Shown here in pieces: positions 1 to 10,585 of a stretch of 42,372 nucleotides of DNA. The notes under the pieces are model-generated. The model worked only from the letters and a program-made list of their open reading frames with translations. It made no database searches and had not been told where the DNA came from. This DNA is from Piromyces finnis (taxonomy: Eukaryota > Neocallimastigomycota > Neocallimastigomycetes > Neocallimastigales > Neocallimastigaceae). Each line of letters starts with the position of its first letter. Position 1 is the first letter of the stretch. Position numbers and translations under genes: made by a program. The stretch covers positions 30,001-72,372 of the forward strand of contig MCFH01000101.1 in the NCBI GenBank assembly GCA_002104945.1, in the 5' to 3' direction.

Positions 1-185
1 TAAATATTTTTTTAAATATAAAATTAAATATTTTTTAAATATAAAATTAAATATTTTTTAAATATAAAATTGAATATTTTTTAAATATAAAATTAAATAT
101 TTTTTAAATATAAAATTGAATATTTTTTAAATATAAAATTAAATATTTTTTAAATATAAAATTGAATATTGTTTTAATATAAAAT
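1..185. repeat. 23-bp tandem repeat, about 8 copies
   Basis: The window opens inside a tandem array of a 23-bp AT-only unit (core TTTTTTAAATATAAAAT). Successive units alternate between TAAAT and TGAAT starts. The array decays near 165-185. No coding potential. Confidence 0.9.
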
Positions 186-387
186 AGTTATTAGCATTTT
201 ATAATATTGTATATAATATTAAATTTTTATAATAAATTATAAATTATATCACATGAAATATTATATGATATATATTTTGATATATGTTTCTTTTATGTTG
301 TAGTAATTTAATGTATAGAGTTAGTATATATATGTTTTTTCTTAATCATTTATATATTTTTTATTTTTATTTTTTTTTAATTTATTT

Positions 388-2090
388 TTACTCCTTGAAT
401 AGTAATATGCTCTTAAAATTAACATTTCTTTCCAGATATTGTCCTGTAAGTTCATCTTGTAGTTTAGCTGTATTCCAAGATATTCCTCTTATAATAAAAA
501 GTCTGATAAAATAGGGTTCTAATCTATTTCTTCGTTAATTTCTAATCTTTATTTTATCCCTTATTTTATAGTTGTTTTTATTCATCATACTTTGCTGAGC
601 TAATCTTCTACTTTTCCAATAATTTATTGTCTTTAACGTTTTACTGGCAGCTTGTTTTACTCATTTTAAAAACATTTCCATTAATAATCCTTCTACTGAT
701 CTTTCTTTTATTATTAATATTGAATTTCTTATATTGATGTCAATTGGAATATTATCTGATCTTCCATGCAATAGTTCAAAACTTGAATAACCAGTAGACA
801 CAGATTTACAAATTCGGATAGCCCATAATGCAATTGGTAGCAATACATCCCAGTTTTCATTATTATCAGTGAAATTTCTTAATTGCTTGCCAATTTTTCT
901 GTTCCTATTTTCAATCAGTCCATTATATTCCGGATGGTATGTGCTAATAAAATGAATATATACGTCATATAGGTCTACAAATATTTTTGTATATTCAGAA
1001 ACAAATTGAATGTAAAGATATCAAACGCCACAGATTGATATCTTTAATATAACTTAAGCCATAATCATTATTGTTTAAGTTACACGAATTATATTACAGA
1101 AAAAGAAAATGAGACATAATTTATTTATTAATAATTAAAGTTTAAAACAAAATAAATTATTAATTTATTTTTAATGTTTAACAAATAAATTAAAATTCTC
1201 AATTCAAACCCCTAGTTTTAGTATTGTTTTGTAATAGAAATAGATATATAGTATATAATTATTAAATGATTAATATATCAATAATACATGGGCACATATT
1301 CAAATTGAATAGTACTTAATTTGAATTGCCAACTGTATTTTACTAAAAATAGTTATAGTTTAAATATTTATTAATAATTAAGATTTTAGGTGTAGATTTT
1401 AAATAATAATATATAAGAAATAAATAATTATAATATAGCATAAATGTATTTAGGAAAAATATAAATAGAAGATATTTTTCATCATTTTATCGATGTATTG
1501 TTATTAATAAAATTTCTATTATAATAAAAGATATTTTTTAATAAAACAATTTTATTTCTTATTTTATTCATTTAGTGTTATTGTAATAGAATAGATATCC
1601 TAATCTATTCTTTTTGTGTTAGCATTACACTGTACATCATTATCTGACATTATTAATTGTGGAATTTCATGCTTGCTGAACACTTCAACTAAAAAATTGG
1701 TTACATCTTGAGAGGTAGTAGTTCTAACTGGTTTTTCTTCTACCCACTTTGTAAAATAATCTACGCGTATCATTATATATTTGTTTCCAAGTGTAGTTTC
1801 TTTTGATGGACCTATAATACCAAAACCAAGTCTAACAAAAGGAGCTTTGACAGGTGTTCTAAATTTTTCCGTTGGTTTTGGTAGTAGTTTCAATTTGTTT
1901 AATTGATAGATTTTGCATAAGGAGACATATTTTTTTACATCAATAATTAAACTTTTTCAATAATATTTATTCTTGTTCCTTTCATATGTTTTTTGTACAC
2001 CTTCGTGTTCTGTTCTATATTCCTTTGCAGTTATCTTGGTTTTTGTATAAGGATCGTCAATAATCTCTCAAAAATTATTATTATCTTTGA
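388..2090 (-). pseudogene. Ty3/Gypsy integrase remnant (element D), interrupted by an LTR
   Basis: Read on the minus strand, this is the end of a retrotransposon pol gene. It starts with the zinc-binding region (EHEGVQKTYE... then YVSLCKIYQ), continues with the core (LGFGIIGPSKETTLGNKYIMI, DYFTKWVE, IMSDNDVQ), resumes beyond an insertion with FISTYHPEYNGLIENRNRK and LLPIALWAIRI...GYSSFELLHGR, and ends with a C-terminal segment NTAKLQDELTGQYLERNV and a stop near 388. It is dead: one zinc-ligand Cys is Tyr, the expected Trp of YYW is a stop codon, the first catalytic Asp position reads Gly (LGFGIIGP), and there are frameshifts. It belongs to a lineage distinct from elements A, B and C. Family assignment is firm from the motifs; exact ends are approximate. 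Confidence 0.85.
1011..1629. mobile_element. LTR (619 bp) inserted in integrase remnant D
   Basis: The integrase reading stops after ...DVQ near 1630 and resumes with FVSEYTKIF near 1005. The intervening 619 bp start TGTAAAG and end CATTACA, the same ends as the LTR of element B. A TATAAATA box lies at 1460-1467 on the plus strand. Flanking 5-mers (TTGAA left, CTGTA right) do not match, so no target duplication survives. I call it a solo LTR from its ends and from the clean interruption of coding sequence. Confidence 0.65.
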
Positions 2091-2221
2091 AATATAGTTT
2101 ATTGTCAATAATGGCAATTTTATAATTTAAAAATTTTTTCATAAAATTGGAAACAACTTTTTCGTTTTCCCCCTCGTTAAAATTGGAACTATTGGTTTTA
2201 TTAGAGATATCAATATTGTCA

Positions 2222-2527
<306 letters not shown>

Positions 2528-2692
2528 TAAATAAATGGAACAAAGAGTAACTTTAAAAGGTTCTTTATGAAAGGGTTCTAATAAATAATTTTTTTTCACA
2601 CAGTAAAAATATAATAAAACAAATACATTAAATACTACAACTAAGAATTAATTTTGTATATAATTTTCTTATTATATTTACAATATATTAAT

Positions 2693-3884
2693 TGTCAAGA
2701 ATAGAAAACGATTAATAAATAAATTGAAATATTCAAACAATAATCTAAAAATCATCTTTATATTTCAAAAATTATAAAATAATTAAAAGGACACTTTGGA
2801 GAAATTTAATATTGAAAAGGGTTAAGGATCACAAAAATTTAATCTTCAATACATTAATCCTTGAGTAAAAAATACATTATATAAAACTAATGGTAACTTC
2901 GGAATCTCGCGTCCTATTTCCATTTTTCTATAAACGTTAAACTAACTATGTTAGAAAGTACGAGTCAAGATCAATATCCTCATGAATTTCCAGTTATTTT
3001 AGATCACTAGTTCTAAAGATATGACTATTTAAAGACCTAATTAGTACCAATTAATATATATTGAAATGATCAATATTAATTTATATAATTAAAATCATTA
3101 TTCAAGTCATCCAACTTTCTATAAATAATTTAATTTAAAAATTCTCCATTATTATTAAATAAGGTTAGATAATAAGTATTCTTGATTACAAACCTAATCA
3201 ATTATAAAAATTAATTAATAATTTCTCAAATAATTTTTGATTATTAACTTCAATCAAAACCAAACCAAAAAACCTTTTGATCAAAAATCATTAGTAATAA
3301 TTATTAATTAATTAATCATGAGAATACATAATTAGCATCAGCAATTGTTACTCTCAATTTATGATATTAAATATTTATAATTTAATATGTTTAAAATAAT
3401 ACTTTTTATTTAAAAGAAATCTAAAAGATTAATCTTAAGATCTATCATATGAATTCATATCAATATCAACTATTAATATTTTAATTTAAAATTATTTTAT
3501 TTTTATCTTTATTATTAATATCAATATTATATCAATGTAATTTTATTAATTGTAAGAAAAGTATTTAAACAAAAAATTGAAATCATTTTGAAATTTTTTG
3601 TAAGATTATTAATTATTAATTAGTATTTATTACAATATAACTTGATAAATATTATTTTAATTGACAAATGATTAATAAATAAATTTTATAAATAATTTAT
3701 ATCAAATAAAAGAGTTTATATTAATTATAAGAAACCATTTAATTTTAAATTAGTATTGATTAGATTCTTTAACCGTTTTAAAGAAATAGTTTAATAATAA
3801 ACAAGTTTAATATTTTATTATTAAATTAAGTTATAATATAAAACATTCTAACCAAGTTGCGTACCACCCCAAGCCCACTTCACA
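2693..3884 (-). mobile_element. Solo LTR H1 (1192 bp) with target duplication TTAAT
   Basis: On the minus strand it starts TGTGAAGTGGGCTTGGGG and ends CTATTCTTGACA. It is flanked by TTAAT on both sides (2688-2692 and 3885-3889), a perfect 5-bp target duplication as made by Ty3-type integrases. It is an inverted, diverged copy of H2 (9626-10544); the two share an internal block around the AGGACGCRA-like motif and the TAACCCTTT-like motif. No coding sequence inside. Confidence 0.85.
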
Positions 3885-3892
3885 TTAATTCA

Positions 3893-4116
3893 TGTTACGG
3901 ATTTCACTTCAGTTAGGTCGGAATATACATATTTACCCTAAGTTTATTAATTTAATAAATAAATGAATAAATAAATATTTTAAATAAATAACATTTTATT
4001 AATTAACTTTATTTATTAATAAATTTTTATTTAAAGAAAAATTTTTATTTATTAAATATTATTATAATTAGAGTAAATATTTATATTCCGACCTAACTGA
4101 AGTGAAATCCGTAACA
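3893..4116. mobile_element. Fold-back element with 35-bp perfect terminal inverted repeats
   Basis: The left arm (3893-3927, starting TGTTACGGATTTCACTTCAG) and the right arm (4082-4116, ending GAAATCCGTAACA) are perfect reverse complements over 35 bp and enclose about 154 bp of AT-rich DNA. Total length is 224 bp. No direct target duplication is visible. The interior plus one arm matches, inverted, the last ~200 bp of LTR R2a (about 5000-5201), so this may be an LTR-derived palindrome rather than a classical DNA-transposon MITE. Confidence 0.75.
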
Positions 4117-4552
4117 ATGAACTCTCCACTCTACTACAAGACTTTGGGACTTCAAACTACTAGTTAGATCTTAAGGTTTTGTGGACTTCAAGTTGCCTTG
4201 GAATGTACAAATACATTTATTAAAGAAATAAACGCCACCTACGCCACATATGTTAACATATATTTTGGAAAATTTTTTGAGAAATGAATTTGGTGGAATT
4301 TGAAATGGAATTATGAGATTTTTGAAATTTGAATGTTGGAGAAAGTTATTAATCTATCTTTGAATTAAGGACTACTAAAATAAGTAATACTATTCTATCC
4401 TCTACTAAATGTAGAACTCCACATCCACATTGTGGATATAATTTTAAATTATACAAATTAAACTTAATGGTTGTCTCATGAAGATTTTATATATTTCATT
4501 ATTAAATTAATTTATAAAAATTGCCTAGAATTCAATTTTTGTAGACGGGCAA
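4117..4552. other. AT-rich spacer without recognisable genes
   Basis: No reading frame, tRNA or repeat family recognised. A small block near 4120-4210 is less AT-rich than its surroundings (GACTTTGGGACTTC and related near-repeats) but has no identifiable function. Confidence 0.6.
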
Positions 4553-5201
4553 TGTCATGAATATTAGTGGATTCATGATTATTTATTTAATTAGTGTTCT
4601 ATTCGTTTAATTAATTAGAAATATTTTATTATAAAACATAATTAAATAATATTTTAAGAGATATTAATTAATTATAATTGTTAAGATTTTATATTTATTA
4701 AAATTAAAATTTGAATTAATATCTCTTTATTCATTTGATTAAGAAGGAAATTAAAACTAAATTATAAAATAATCATTCCTTCTACAAATGATTGATAACA
4801 TGACTTTTATAATTATTAAATTTAACACGAGTGAAAAGTCATATATAATTAATATATAATTAATTTATAGAATAGTTAATTAATATAAATAATTAGTCAT
4901 GTATTAAATTTAAAATGTATTCCTTAATATTAGAGATAGTATAAATACTCGAGAAAATTCCTATCATTAGGGATTTCGAGAGTTCATTACATTTAATATT
5001 TACTCTAATTATAATAATATTTAATAAATAAAAATTTTTCTTTAAATAAAATTTTTTCTTTAAATAAAAATTTATTAATAAATAAAGTTAATTAATAAAA
5101 TGTTATTTATTTAAAATATTTATTTATTCATTTATTTATTAAATTAATAAACTTAGGGTAAATATGTGTATTCCGACCTAACTGAAGTGAAATCGGTAAC
5201 A
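4553..5201 (+). mobile_element. LTR R2a, 66 bp upstream of tRNA-Glu
   Basis: Starts TGTCATGAATATTAGTGG and ends GAAATCGGTAACA. The first ~430 bp match R2b (26957-27582), which also shares the 3' motif GACCTAACT. A TATAAATA box and hairpin lie inside. Flanks (GGCAA left, ATACA right) show no target duplication. The 3' ~200 bp are shared, inverted, with the fold-back element at 3893-4116. Confidence 0.7.
4940..4989 (+). promoter_or_regulatory. Predicted LTR promoter: TATA box, hairpin, GAG start (R2a)
   Basis: TATAAATA at 4940-4947 is followed by an inverted repeat beginning CTCGA (4948-4952) and ending TCGAG (4976-4980), with ATTCC and GGGAT also pairing. Then comes GAGAGTTCATTA, the predicted RNA start, about 40 nt after the TATA box. 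The same order is seen in R2b, F, A and E. Confidence 0.55.
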
Positions 5202-5267
5202 ATACATTGTAGTTAAGAATTTGCATATATAATTAAAATTATATATTTAGATTACATATGAAGATTA

Positions 5268-5339
5268 TCCGCATTGGTCCAGTGGCTAGGATTCCACGCT
5301 TTCACCGTGGCGGCCGGGGTTCGATTCCCCGATGCGGAA
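5268..5339 (+). tRNA. tRNA-Glu (anticodon TTC), copy 1
   Basis: Complete cloverleaf. The acceptor stem TCCGCAT pairs with ATGCGGA, the anticodon stem CCACG with CGTGG, the loop is CTTTCAC with TTC at 5301-5303, and the T stem CGGGG pairs with CCCCG around TTCGATT. No intron. Only 10 nt separate it from the next tRNA, and the spacer holds just three T in a row, so no pol III terminator lies between them. Confidence 0.97.
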
Positions 5340-5349
5340 ATCTTTAAAA

Positions 5350-5423
5350 GCTCGCGTAGCCTAATTGGATAGGGCGTCAGACTTCTAATCTGAAGATTGC
5401 GGGTTCGAGTCCCGCCGTGAGTG
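5350..5423 (+). tRNA. tRNA-Arg (anticodon TCT), copy 1
   Basis: The acceptor GCTCGCG pairs with CGTGAGT (with G-U pairs). The anticodon stem TCAGA/TCTGA carries loop CTTCTAA with anticodon TCT. The T arm is GCGGG-TTCGAGT-CCCGC. No intron. The first T4 run downstream is at 5435-5438. Probably transcribed together with the tRNA-Glu ahead of it. Two further copies with the same sequence lie at 18119 and 24640. Confidence 0.97.
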
Positions 5424-6297
5424 AAAAAAAATTATTTTATAGAATATTCATTAAGATAAAATAGGTAGTTTTATTTACTTATCATATCATATATGCATTA
5501 CATTTCTTATTTTATAAATATATAATTCATTTATTCATTTGCCAAAATGAATTTTCTATATTATATTAACTTTAGAAGAATAAGTTATTAGGAATAGCAA
5601 TTAAATAGTTAAATAACAAAAGGTTTTATTTTTTGTTTAATAATTTCTTTTTTATTTTAATATTTTAAATGAAATTTACGGTAGATTTGATTAATACTAT
5701 AAGAGCATTATTATTAAATTTTATATAAATAATTAATCTTTTAAAAAGACGTAGGTTTCAATTCAACTTAACTCAGCTCAACTATTATATATCTATCTAT
5801 TATTTTTGAATTACTAAAGTTAAGTAATTTAAAATTTTATTCTAATTATTGGAGAGAATAATTTATAAAACTTATAAAAAGGGAAACTATTTTTGAATAT
5901 TAAATCATTAAAGCATTAATAAAATTATAAAATACTGCATTTTATGAGTTTGTAGAGTGTATAGTTGATTTTAATATTTTAATATTAATATATATTATTC
6001 TACTATAGTTTAATTTATTATCAGCGTCAAATCCCAAAATATATTAACATGGTGTTTTTGTATTCTTAATGAGGTATAATTACTTCTTATTATGTGGAAA
6101 TAATTCTATATAATTTTATACTCAAGGATTTATAATTTATGCCAAATTATAAAATTAAACTTAATGTTTTCTTGGAAATATCAAAGACTAGAATTATTTT
6201 CAAATATTCTTATTTCTTAAGACAAATAGATAATAGATGGAAGCATTTCTATTAAATGCTTTATAAATTCTAATAGATATATCATATATATTATACA
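5424..6297. other. AT-rich spacer; start duplicated at 24714
   Basis: The first ~110 bp (ATTTTATAGAATATTC, CATTTCTTATTTTATAAATA) recur after the second tRNA-Glu/Arg pair at 24714-24805, so the duplicated unit includes downstream flank. Beyond that I see no gene or repeat family. Confidence 0.6.
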
Positions 6298-6621
6298 AAT
6301 TTAATATATAATACAATAATTACCATATTAAAATATAAGCTCTGCTATTAATTTAATATATAATACAATAATTACCATATTAAAATATAAGCTCTGCTAT
6401 TAATTTAATATATAATACAATAATTACCATATTAAAATATAAGCTCTGCTATTAATTTAATATATAATACAATAATTACCATATTAAAATATAAGCTCTG
6501 CTATTAATTTAATATATAATACAATAATTACCATATTAAAATATAAGCTCTGCTATTAATTTAATATATAATACAATAATTACCATATTAAAATATAAGC
6601 TCTGCTATTAATTTAATATAT
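6298..6621. repeat. 52-bp tandem repeat, 6 copies plus a partial
   Basis: Unit starts recur every 52 bp at 6298, 6350, 6402, 6454, 6506 and 6558, with a partial unit at 6610. Each contains TACCATATTAAAATATAAGC followed by TCTGCTATT. By eye the copies are identical, pointing to recent expansion or ongoing homogenisation. Confidence 0.95.
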
Positions 6622-7183
6622 TGAATATATATGATTTTTATAACACTTTATATTTGTGAATTTCTTTTAACATTTCTTGGAATTTTATTTAAATTATTTA
6701 AGGAAAAGATAATTTACAATATTATCCTTTAATATTTCTTGGGATTATACTTAAATTATTTAGGAGAAAAATAGTTTACAATATTATTCTTTAATTTCTT
6801 CTAAGACAAATCAAATAAATGAGCGAATGTGCGGTTCTTTCTAATCGTAATTATTATTAAATATTTATGACTAATATAAAACTATCACTTAAATTGCTTT
6901 ATTAAATATTTATATATATAAAAGCATTTCTAGTGAATTAAAGGAATAAACCTTTATTTAAATACATAGTCATAAAAAATACTAATATTTCATAATTAAA
7001 ATTGTTAAACTGGTGAGATTAATGATATATATTGTTTTTAATCTAATAATGATAAATGGACATTAATTAATCAATTCGATAATATTTAATTAAAATTTGT
7101 TTTTAAAAATACTTTCAGAATTCATGATTAGCAGGATCATATAACATTTCTTATATTATATATTTTGATTTTAGTAAAAATTT
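6622..7183. repeat. AT-rich spacer with a two-copy ~65-bp direct repeat
   Basis: Between about 6668 and 6800 a unit with ATTTCTTGG, ATTTAAATTATTTA, GG and TTACAATATTAT.CTTTAAT occurs twice in tandem with small differences. The rest has no recognisable feature. Confidence 0.5.
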
Positions 7184-7420
7184 ATAAATATAAATATAAA
7201 TATAAATATAAATATAAATATAAATATAAATATAAATAAATATAAATATAAATATAAATATAAATATAAATATAAATATAAATATAAATATAAATATAAA
7301 TATAAATATAAATATAAATATAAATATAAATATAAATATAAATATAAATATAAATATAAATATAAATATAAATATAAATATAAATATAAATATAAATATA
7401 AATATAAATATAAATATAAT
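7184..7420. repeat. Hexanucleotide (ATAAAT)n microsatellite
   Basis: About 39 copies of ATAAAT with one register slip near 7236. It begins 37 bp downstream of the 3' end of the minus-strand tRNA-Trp. The Tyr-Leu repeat reading frame across it is an artefact. Confidence 0.95.
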
Positions 7421-7456
7421 AAATAAAAAGTGGTATATTTATATTTTTTATTAAAA

Positions 7457-7528
7457 TGGAGAGTGAGTGATTCGAACACCCAACCTTCCGCTCTGGAGGC
7501 GGACGCGCTACCGTTGCGCCAACCCTCC
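7457..7528 (-). tRNA. tRNA-Trp (anticodon CCA), copy 1
   Basis: Minus-strand cloverleaf: the acceptor GGAGGGT pairs with ACTCTCC, the anticodon stem TCCGC with GCGGA, and the loop is CTCCAGA with CCA at 7496-7494. The T loop is TTCGAAT. The discriminator A is followed directly by TTTT, a pol III terminator. No intron. An R1 LTR-like repeat ends 24 bp upstream, at 7553. Confidence 0.96.
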
Positions 7529-7552
7529 CACTTCATTGACTTCTATTAATTT

Positions 7553-8150
7553 TGTTATGGTATGATATTACCTTAATTCTATAAATGAATATAGAAAGTG
7601 ACAATCTGTATCTAAAATTTAATAAATAGAAATAAAAAAAAAAATAATAAATGATTTTTATACTTGTTCATTTGAAAATCTTTGTTAATTTAAAATATAA
7701 ATTTATTTTATTTGTTCATTTGCAAGTCCTTGTTAGTTAAAAATATAAATTTATTTTATTTAATTATAAAGTTTTAATATTTAATAACTCTTGTATTATT
7801 AAATATATATATATATTATTATTATTCAATACATCTCGTATGTGTATTATTATAATTACAAATATTATTTTATATAAATTATATATCTAATTTTACTGGA
7901 TTATTAGGAACCATTTAATAAATTTAATATAATATATCTAATTTTGACGGATTATTAGGAACAATTTTTAAAATAAAGTAATTCTAACACTATTTATACA
8001 TTTATAGTATTTTAAAGTATTATATTAATAAACAATTAATTAGCTATTTAATTAATTAATAAATAAATAAGTAGTTTCTTGTTTACATTTATAATTTTAA
8101 AATTAATAATTTATATAAATACTTTAGTACTAATTTAATTATTTATTTGT
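7553..8150 (-). mobile_element. R1a, LTR-like dispersed repeat
   Basis: Copy in minus orientation of a repeat also seen at 9114, 23546 and 27870. Shared landmarks in family orientation: ATAAATGTAAAC, TTCCTAATAATCC, a hairpin ATATTTAATA...TATTAAATAT with loop around ACAAGAG, and TATTATCACTTTCTATATTC, ending near CA. The CAAGAGTTATTA piece matches the predicted RNA start of family-A LTRs, so R1 is probably an old LTR family. The end at 7553 is 24 bp from the 5' end of tRNA-Trp; the other end is unclear. Confidence 0.6.
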
Positions 8151-8159
8151 GTTTAAAAT

Positions 8160-8195
8160 AATGTTATTAATAAGTAGGGTTAGAGCATTATGACC

Positions 8196-8275
<80 letters not shown>

Positions 8276-8299
8276 GTAATAATAATAATAATAATAATA

Positions 8300-8357
<58 letters not shown>
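8160..8357. repeat. R2 LTR 3'-end fragment running into an (AAT)n microsatellite
   Basis: TAAGTAGGGTTAGAGCATTA then GACCTAA (about 8171-8198) matches the 3' part of LTR R2b. It is followed directly by ~160 bp of AAT repeat with scattered AGT interruptions. Confidence 0.7.
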
Positions 8358-8358
<1 letters not shown>

Positions 8359-8640
8359 CTTTATAAAGAATTAATTTTATGAATTTAACTAAACTATTTA
8401 TATTCTTTGTAAAATTTAATTTAATAATAAAATAACTTTCGATACATAATTTGTTTTCATAACATATTTAATAATACTAAACTAAACATAAAAATAAAAT
8501 ATAATTTGTTAACTAGATATTAATAATATTAATAATACTAACTATTATATAAATAATTATTTATAGTTAAAAATAGTATAATTTTTTAATTCAAAGATTA
8601 TGAAATATTTTAATATTTTATTGAAATAATTATTATAAAA
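8358..8640. other. AT-rich spacer
   Basis: No gene, tRNA or recognisable repeat. Confidence 0.5.
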
Positions 8641-9069
8641 TGAAGTTATTATCTTCCCGAGGATTAAATTGGAAAAGATAATTTAGTTTTACAGAATGAT
8701 TTATGAGTGATACATCAGAAGTGATCATTCTCTGAATTATCAATAATCATTTGTGCATAAAAATTGTTAAACACGGTATCTCGCAAACCAGGAAAGATAT
8801 CATGCTCGTGGCTTTCTAATGAACGTGGTTTCATCAAAGATAATTTCATCAAAAAACCAACATTCGTTGTCGAGCTATGAATGATTTTTGTTATTAAATT
8901 ATGGTCTTAAGGGCTAAAGGTGTTTATAATAACCTTTATAGAGTGTTAAGATCGTATTACTTTAATTTTAATATTTACCAATATTGTTTTGTATTTTTTA
9001 AAATTTGATAAATATTAATTTTTTAATATTTCAAAAGTAATTTCACAACTTCAACTAGTATTCGTGACA
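8641..9069 (-). mobile_element. R3a, LTR-like fragment
   Basis: Ends in ACTAGTATTCGTGACA, shared with R3b (19669). On the minus strand this reads as an LTR start TGTCACGAATACTAGT, similar to the TGTCATGAAT starts of R2 and G1. It contains the block GCTTTCTAATGAACGTGG ... GAGCTATGA shared with G1, G2 and R3b. The left end is not determined. Confidence 0.5.
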
Positions 9070-9113
9070 TGACCTGGAATTTATACTAAATATAGTATTT
9101 TCTGTTTGTTACA

Positions 9114-9625
9114 TGTCACAAATAATAAATAATTAAATTTATAAATTAAATATATTATTATAATGAAATTATTTTAAACACAGATTAAAAGTAATTAAAT
9201 TAGTATTAAAATATTTATATATAAAATCATTAGTTTTAAAATTATAAATGTAAACAAGAATTATTTTTTTTTCATTTGTTTATTAATTATCTATTTTAAA
9301 ATATTAATATAACACTCTAAAATAGTATAAATGTATAAATAGTGATAGAATTAGTTTATTTAAAAAAATGTTCCTAATAATCCAGTAAAATTGGATATAA
9401 AATTTATGTTAAATAATATTTATAATTATATTTTACATACATACAAGGTGTATCAATTAATAGTATATAAATATTTAATAATGCAAGAGTTATTAAATAT
9501 TAAAATTTTATACTTGAATAAAATAAAATTATATTTTAAAAAAAACTAACAAAGACTTGGTAAATGAAAAAGTTTATTTATTTTTAATAATTTATTTATT
9601 AAATTTTAGATATAGATATTATCAC
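9114..9625 (+). mobile_element. R1b, LTR-like repeat split by solo LTR H2
   Basis: Plus-orientation copy of R1, with TTCCTAATAATCC near 9371 and the 12-bp hairpin AATATTTAATAA/TTATTAAATATT around 9470-9505. The sequence stops at TATTATCAC, is interrupted by H2, and resumes at 10545 with ATCACATTATAT...ATAGAATTAA as in other R1 copies. It is an inverted partner of R1a. Confidence 0.65.
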
Positions 9626-10544
9626 TGTAAAGTGGGAGGGCTTGGGAGAGATATGTAACTTGGTCAGAGCGTTTCTTTATTATAACTTATAACTTAATTC
9701 AATAATTAAAATATTAAATTTATTTATTATTAAACTTCTTCTTTAAAACGATTAAAGAATTTAAATAATAATAATAATACGAATTTATAATTAAATGATT
9801 TTATAATTAAAACCTTTTTATTTAATATGATTATTTATAAATTTCATTTATTAATGATTTGATTATTAAAATAATATTAATAATTGATATTGATATGAAT
9901 TCATATGATAGCTCTTAAGATTAATCTTTAAAATTACTTTTAAATAAAAAGTATTGTTTTAACCATATTAAATTGTAAATATTTAGTATTCTCAATCGAG
10001 AATAGAAATTAATGATACAAATTATATATTTTTATGATGATTAATTAATTAATAATTATTATTAATTACTTTTTGACCATAATGATTTTTGATTTTATTT
10101 GATTTTGATTATTGAGGTTATTAGCCAGAAATTATTTAAAATAAATACTAATTAATTTTTATAATTGATTGATTAGATTTGAAATTAAGAGTAATTATTA
10201 TCTAACCTTATTTAATAATAATGGAGAATTTTTGTGAATATTTGTGAGTATATAAGTTTTAACTAGTACTTTCTAACAAAACTAATTTGACGTCCCTAGA
10301 AAACGGAAATAGGACGCAATATTCGGAAGTTATTATTGTTTTCATATATTGTATATTTTGCATAAGGGTTAATTTATTGAAAATCGAATCCTTGTGATTC
10401 TTAACCCTTTCCAATATTAAATTTTTCCAAAGTGACCTTTTAATTATTTTTAAGAGTATTTTATAATTTTTAAAATATAAAATTGGTTTTTAAATTATTT
10501 ATTTGAATATTTAATTTATTATTAATTATCTTCTATTCTTAACA
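9626..10544 (+). mobile_element. Solo LTR H2 (919 bp) with target duplication ATCAC
   Basis: Starts TGTAAAGTGGGAGGGCTTGG and ends CTATTCTTAACA. It is flanked by ATCAC on both sides (9621-9625 and 10545-10549), a perfect 5-bp target duplication, and splits R1b at that point. It is the inverted relative of H1 and must be younger than R1b. Confidence 0.88.
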
Positions 10545-10585
10545 ATCACATTATATATTTATTTATAGAATTAAAATAATATCCA

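Noticed and set aside
284-514. Plus-strand frame of 76 codons
   Set aside because: Low-complexity Phe/Tyr/Leu composition; its right half is antisense to the C-terminal end of integrase remnant D.
6298-6621. Possible CRISPR array (regular repeats)
   Set aside because: Units are contiguous with no unique spacers and the context is eukaryotic.
7171-7536. Tyr-Leu repeat frame running through tRNA-Trp
   Set aside because: It translates the ATAAAT array plus a tRNA gene on the same strand; the tRNA explains the only non-repetitive part.
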